Under the pieces are notes generated by a model. The model was not told the DNA's origin and searched no databases. It saw only the letters and a program-made list of their open reading frames with translations. This document shows positions 62,063 to 64,000 of a DNA stretch of 64,000 nt, in pieces (positions within the stretch are counted from its first letter, which is position 1; every line of letters starts with the position of its first letter). A program made the translations under genes and the position numbers. Source of the DNA: JAFMJV01 sp963814315 (GTDB lineage Bacteria; Chloroflexota; Limnocylindria; Limnocylindrales; CSP1-4); assembly GCA_963814315.1 (NCBI GenBank), contig CAWFCG010000002.1:186001-250000 (forward strand), written 5' to 3'.

Positions 62063-62653
62063 CTAGGAGCTCGTCGCCACGCGAAGTCGGTCGTGCTCGA
62101 CTCCGCCGCCGAGCGCTCGCTGACCCGCAGCGCAGCTCACGCCGACAGTCTCAGCGCCGCTCGCGCCCGTGGCCGTGACCACGGTGACAGCTGCGGTTCC
62201 GGCAGGACCCTGGGGACCAACAGCACCATCAGCACCATCAGCACCGGCAGGACCGGCAGGACCGACCGCGCCATCGACACCGTCGATGCCATCAGCACCG
62301 GCAGGACCGGCAGGACCGGCAGGACCCGTGGCGCCATCAGCGCCATCAGCACCGGCAGGCCCGGGGATGCCGTCGCCGTCCTCGCCCGGCAGGCCCTGGG
62401 GACCCTGCGGACCCATGGGACCGGGGGCACCGCCGCCGACGCGCGTCCAGTGGATCGCTGACCAACCGGCCGGACACTTGGCGTCAGGGTTCTTGGGGGC
62501 CTTCGCAAGCGTGCCGGCGCCCTTCTTGATACAGGCGTGAATCAGATCGTTGCCGCCCTGGCCGGCATGCGCCATGACACCTGCTGACGGTGCGACCGCT
62601 ACCAACATCGCGATGCTGGCGACGATTGCGCCAGCCCTTGTGATCTTCTGCAT
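62063..62653 (-). CDS. Secreted collagen-like (Gly-X-Y) protein, C-terminus truncated by stop and frameshift
   Basis: This 196-aa protein has a signal peptide (IVASIAMLVAVAPSAGVMA), a short Cys-containing domain (LIHACIKKGAGTLAKAPKNPDAKCPAGW), and a collagen-like run of Gly-X-Y triplets (GAPGPMGPQGPQGLPGEDG, then GPAGADGADGATGPAGPAG). A Cys-containing C-terminal domain then stops at TAG 62063-62065. In the same frame the next codons read QSYPLEAYSTSNVAEAGDTP and GWFARYTDSDA. After a one-base slip near 61966 they end WPDGVTVYAICTS at 61924. The family's usual C-terminus is therefore present but interrupted. A triple-helical stalk is likely. Confidence 0.82.
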   Translation of the reverse strand: MQKITRAGAIVASIAMLVAVAPSAGVMAHAGQGGNDLIHACIKKGAGTLAKAPKNPDAKCPAGWSAIHWTRVGGGAPGPMGPQGPQGLPGEDGDGIPGPAGADGADGATGPAGPAGPAGADGIDGVDGAVGPAGPAGADGADGAVGPQGPAGTAAVTVVTATGASGAETVGVSCAAGQRALGGGVEHDRLRVATSS

Positions 62654-63028
62654 AGGACTACGACCTCACTTCATTTCGCGCACGGCCTGAACCTTTGTCG
62701 GCGATGCCGTGGCAGGCGCGGGCCGAAGACTTCAGACCCATCGCTCACCATTCAACTCGTCCCTGTCGCGCCAGCCAATGGCCCATTCGGTCGGCCGGGT
62801 GGACCGTTCGAGGGCCGGATGTACCGCCCCCCGTACGGATGCCGGTCAGTCGGCGGGACGTGGGTCCCACTCGAGCCCGATCCAACGTACGCTGGCCAAA
62901 GCCTGCGGTCGGGCCAAACGCTGCGATGGGGCTTGCGTCACCCCGTATCCTTATGTCGCCGCAATCGCGGTGTCTGCCCAGTGCCCGGTCAGGCCCAGGT
63001 CAACTGCACCTGTCGAAGGAGAACGACC
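62654..63028. other. 375-bp intergenic region without recognisable gene
   Basis: Divergent promoter region between the collagen-like gene and the small basic protein. No clear frame or hairpin; a ribosome site AAGGAGA appears only at its right end (63014-63020). Confidence 0.55.
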
Positions 63029-63241
63029 GTGGCACAGCACACACCCGCCCAGCTGGGGGCGACGCGTATCCCCATGATGGACGCCTCGAGCCTCGATGCC
63101 AGAACGCGGCCACTCGACCAGGAGCCCACGCCGATCTGGCTACGGCATCGGTTGCAGCGTCGGGACATGGTCGAAGTCACACCGCCATCCAGACGCGCTC
63201 GCGAATGGATCAACCGTCTGGCGGGCAGACCCCGAGCCTGA
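63029..63241 (+). CDS. Small basic protein of unknown function
   Basis: A 70-aa protein starting at GTG 63029, with a well-placed AAGGAGA site 8 bp upstream that decides the start. It is rich in Arg and contains PTPIWLRHRLQRRDMVEV and RRAREWINRLAGRPRA. No membrane segment or signal. I recognise no family. The good ribosome site is the main support that it is real. Confidence 0.45.
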   Translation: MAQHTPAQLGATRIPMMDASSLDARTRPLDQEPTPIWLRHRLQRRDMVEVTPPSRRAREWINRLAGRPRA

Positions 63242-63353
63242 GCACGGTCAAACGCTGGTCGGAGTCCATGCTGGCCCCGCCTGATCCCGTGCCGGCCTGT
63301 CCGGATGCGAGCGGTTGACGGGGCGACTCGATACCCGTATGGTTGCGTGAGCA

Positions 63354-63803
63354 ATGATTGACATCGCAACCAACGAGGGCATGATGACTACAGCGACCAA
63401 CCCGCACGACCAGGGCGTCATCGACGAGTTCCGCGCCAATGATGGCCAACCCGGTGGCTACTTCGCGCACCTGACTCTCCTGGTCCTCCATCACAAGGGC
63501 GCCAAGACTGGCCAGGCGCGCATCAACCCACTGGCCTGTTTGCCGGTCGAGGGCGGCTGGGCCGTCTTCGCCTCCAAGGGTGGTGCCGATGAGAACCCCG
63601 CCTGGTACTACAACCTGCTGGCGGATCCCGACGTCACGGTGGAGTTCGGCACCGAGACCTTCGAGGCGAAGGCACGCGAGGTCCATGGCGACGAGTACGA
63701 ACGCATCTGGGAAGCGCAGAAGGTCGCCGCCCCGCAATTCGCGGAGTACGAGAAAAACACCAAGCGCGATCATATCCCGGTGATGGTCGTCGAGCGGGAG
63801 TAG
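63354..63803 (+). CDS. F420-type deazaflavin-dependent oxidoreductase (Ddn/nitroreductase family)
   Basis: This 149-aa split-barrel protein belongs to the DDN family, whose members use reduced F420 or a related cofactor. Characteristic segments are LLVLHHKGAKTGQARINPLAC, WAVFASKGGADENPAWYYNLLADPDVTVEFG and EARAREVHGDEYERIW-like EVHGDEYERIWEAQK. The GAKTGQ and KGGADENPAWYYNL motifs define the cofactor pocket. ATG 63354 or ATG 63381 (MMTTATN) are both possible starts. The physiological substrate is unknown. It implies that this organism makes F420. Confidence 0.87.
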   Translation: MIDIATNEGMMTTATNPHDQGVIDEFRANDGQPGGYFAHLTLLVLHHKGAKTGQARINPLACLPVEGGWAVFASKGGADENPAWYYNLLADPDVTVEFGTETFEAKAREVHGDEYERIWEAQKVAAPQFAEYEKNTKRDHIPVMVVERE

Positions 63804-63813
63804 GCGCCCTTGC

Positions 63814-64000
63814 TCAGGCGCGCTCGTACGCCGACGTGAGCCAGCCTCGCAGCTCATCGTCTACCTCATCCACGCTGGTGAGGCTCACGATATGCGTGCA
63901 CATGCCGGTGGTGGCGGTGAGGCGATCGGTAGGGGTCTCGTCAGGCAGGTTGAGTCCGACTTCCATTCGTGACTTGCTGGCTGGCTTCAGCAACCCGAAC
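63814..64000 (-). CDS. C-terminal part of a DUF5655/DUF4287-type protein (partial)
   Basis: The minus strand from the window edge reads FGLLKPASKSRMEVGLNLP, then RLTATTGMCTHIVSLTSVDEVD, DELRGWLTSAYERA and a stop at 63814-63816. The K-P-x-S-K-x-R-x-x-x-G-L-x-L-P and EVDDELRGWL-x-x-AYE pattern is that of DUF5655-related small proteins. The beginning lies beyond base 64000. Confidence 0.6.
   Translation of the reverse strand, partial: FGLLKPASKSRMEVGLNLPDETPTDRLTATTGMCTHIVSLTSVDEVDDELRGWLTSAYERA

Overview
The window is about 64 kb of high-G+C DNA from a free-living, apparently heterotrophic bacterium with many secreted and lipid-anchored proteins. Polyphosphate glucokinase, a homodimeric AceE-type pyruvate dehydrogenase E1, DUF3090 and DUF4032 proteins, an F420-type (Ddn-like) oxidoreductase and a membrane pyrophosphatase are typical of Actinobacteria and of high-G+C Chloroflexota. 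I favour a Limnocylindria-like chloroflexotan, but this is inference from gene content. I found no rRNA, tRNA, CRISPR array, prophage or transposase.

Region by region. 0-6.2 kb: inositol-phosphatase-like enzyme, 5'-3' exonuclease, polyphosphate glucokinase and, divergently, AceE. 6.2-10.7 kb: two ECF sigma factors, each translationally coupled to an unusual partner. One partner is a single-span membrane protein with an external sorbosone-dehydrogenase-like propeller. The other is a domain-permuted Ada-like alkyl-DNA repair protein. 10.7-20 kb: proline racemase/4-hydroxyproline epimerase family enzyme, DUF4432 sugar epimerase, sugar-binding lipoprotein, PT-repeat YbaY lipoprotein, membrane pyrophosphatase, duplicated rhamnose-mutarotase-like protein and an exported C39-like protein. 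20-32 kb: MsrB, a coupled CrcB-DUF190-hydrolase-decarboxylase set, Fur and zincin, a soluble-type sugar dehydrogenase, DUF3090, RidA, HAD phosphatase, DUF4032 and sulfotransferase.

32-47 kb is a carbohydrate-uptake region. It has an MsmX/UgpC-type ATPase, two exported paralogue-like proteins, and a GH130 phosphorylase divergent from a LacI regulator across two near-identical palindromic operators. A five-gene Opp-type ABC importer follows, then a GH1 glycosidase, an aldose-epimerase-like protein and a frameshifted xylulokinase. The likely diet is beta-linked (manno- or gluco-) oligosaccharides. 47-56.5 kb is an alpha-glucan region: GH57, MalE, MalF, MalG and a secreted modular GH13 with CBM20. 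MalF, MalG and GH13 all carry single-base frameshifts. 57-64 kb holds malic enzyme, a fused trehalose-6-phosphate synthase/phosphatase, a wrecked DJ-1/PfpI gene, a collagen-like secreted protein with a damaged C-terminus, a small basic protein, an F420-type oxidoreductase and a partial gene at the edge.

Features most worth a second look: the two sigma/effector pairs at 6.3-10.7 kb, whose effectors share a short N-terminal motif; a BIME-like inverted repeat family near 27.1 and 47.0 kb; a roughly 240-bp element with long imperfect inverted repeats at 56.7 kb; the two-operator LacI regulon; and the clustering of one-base insertions between 45 and 62 kb.
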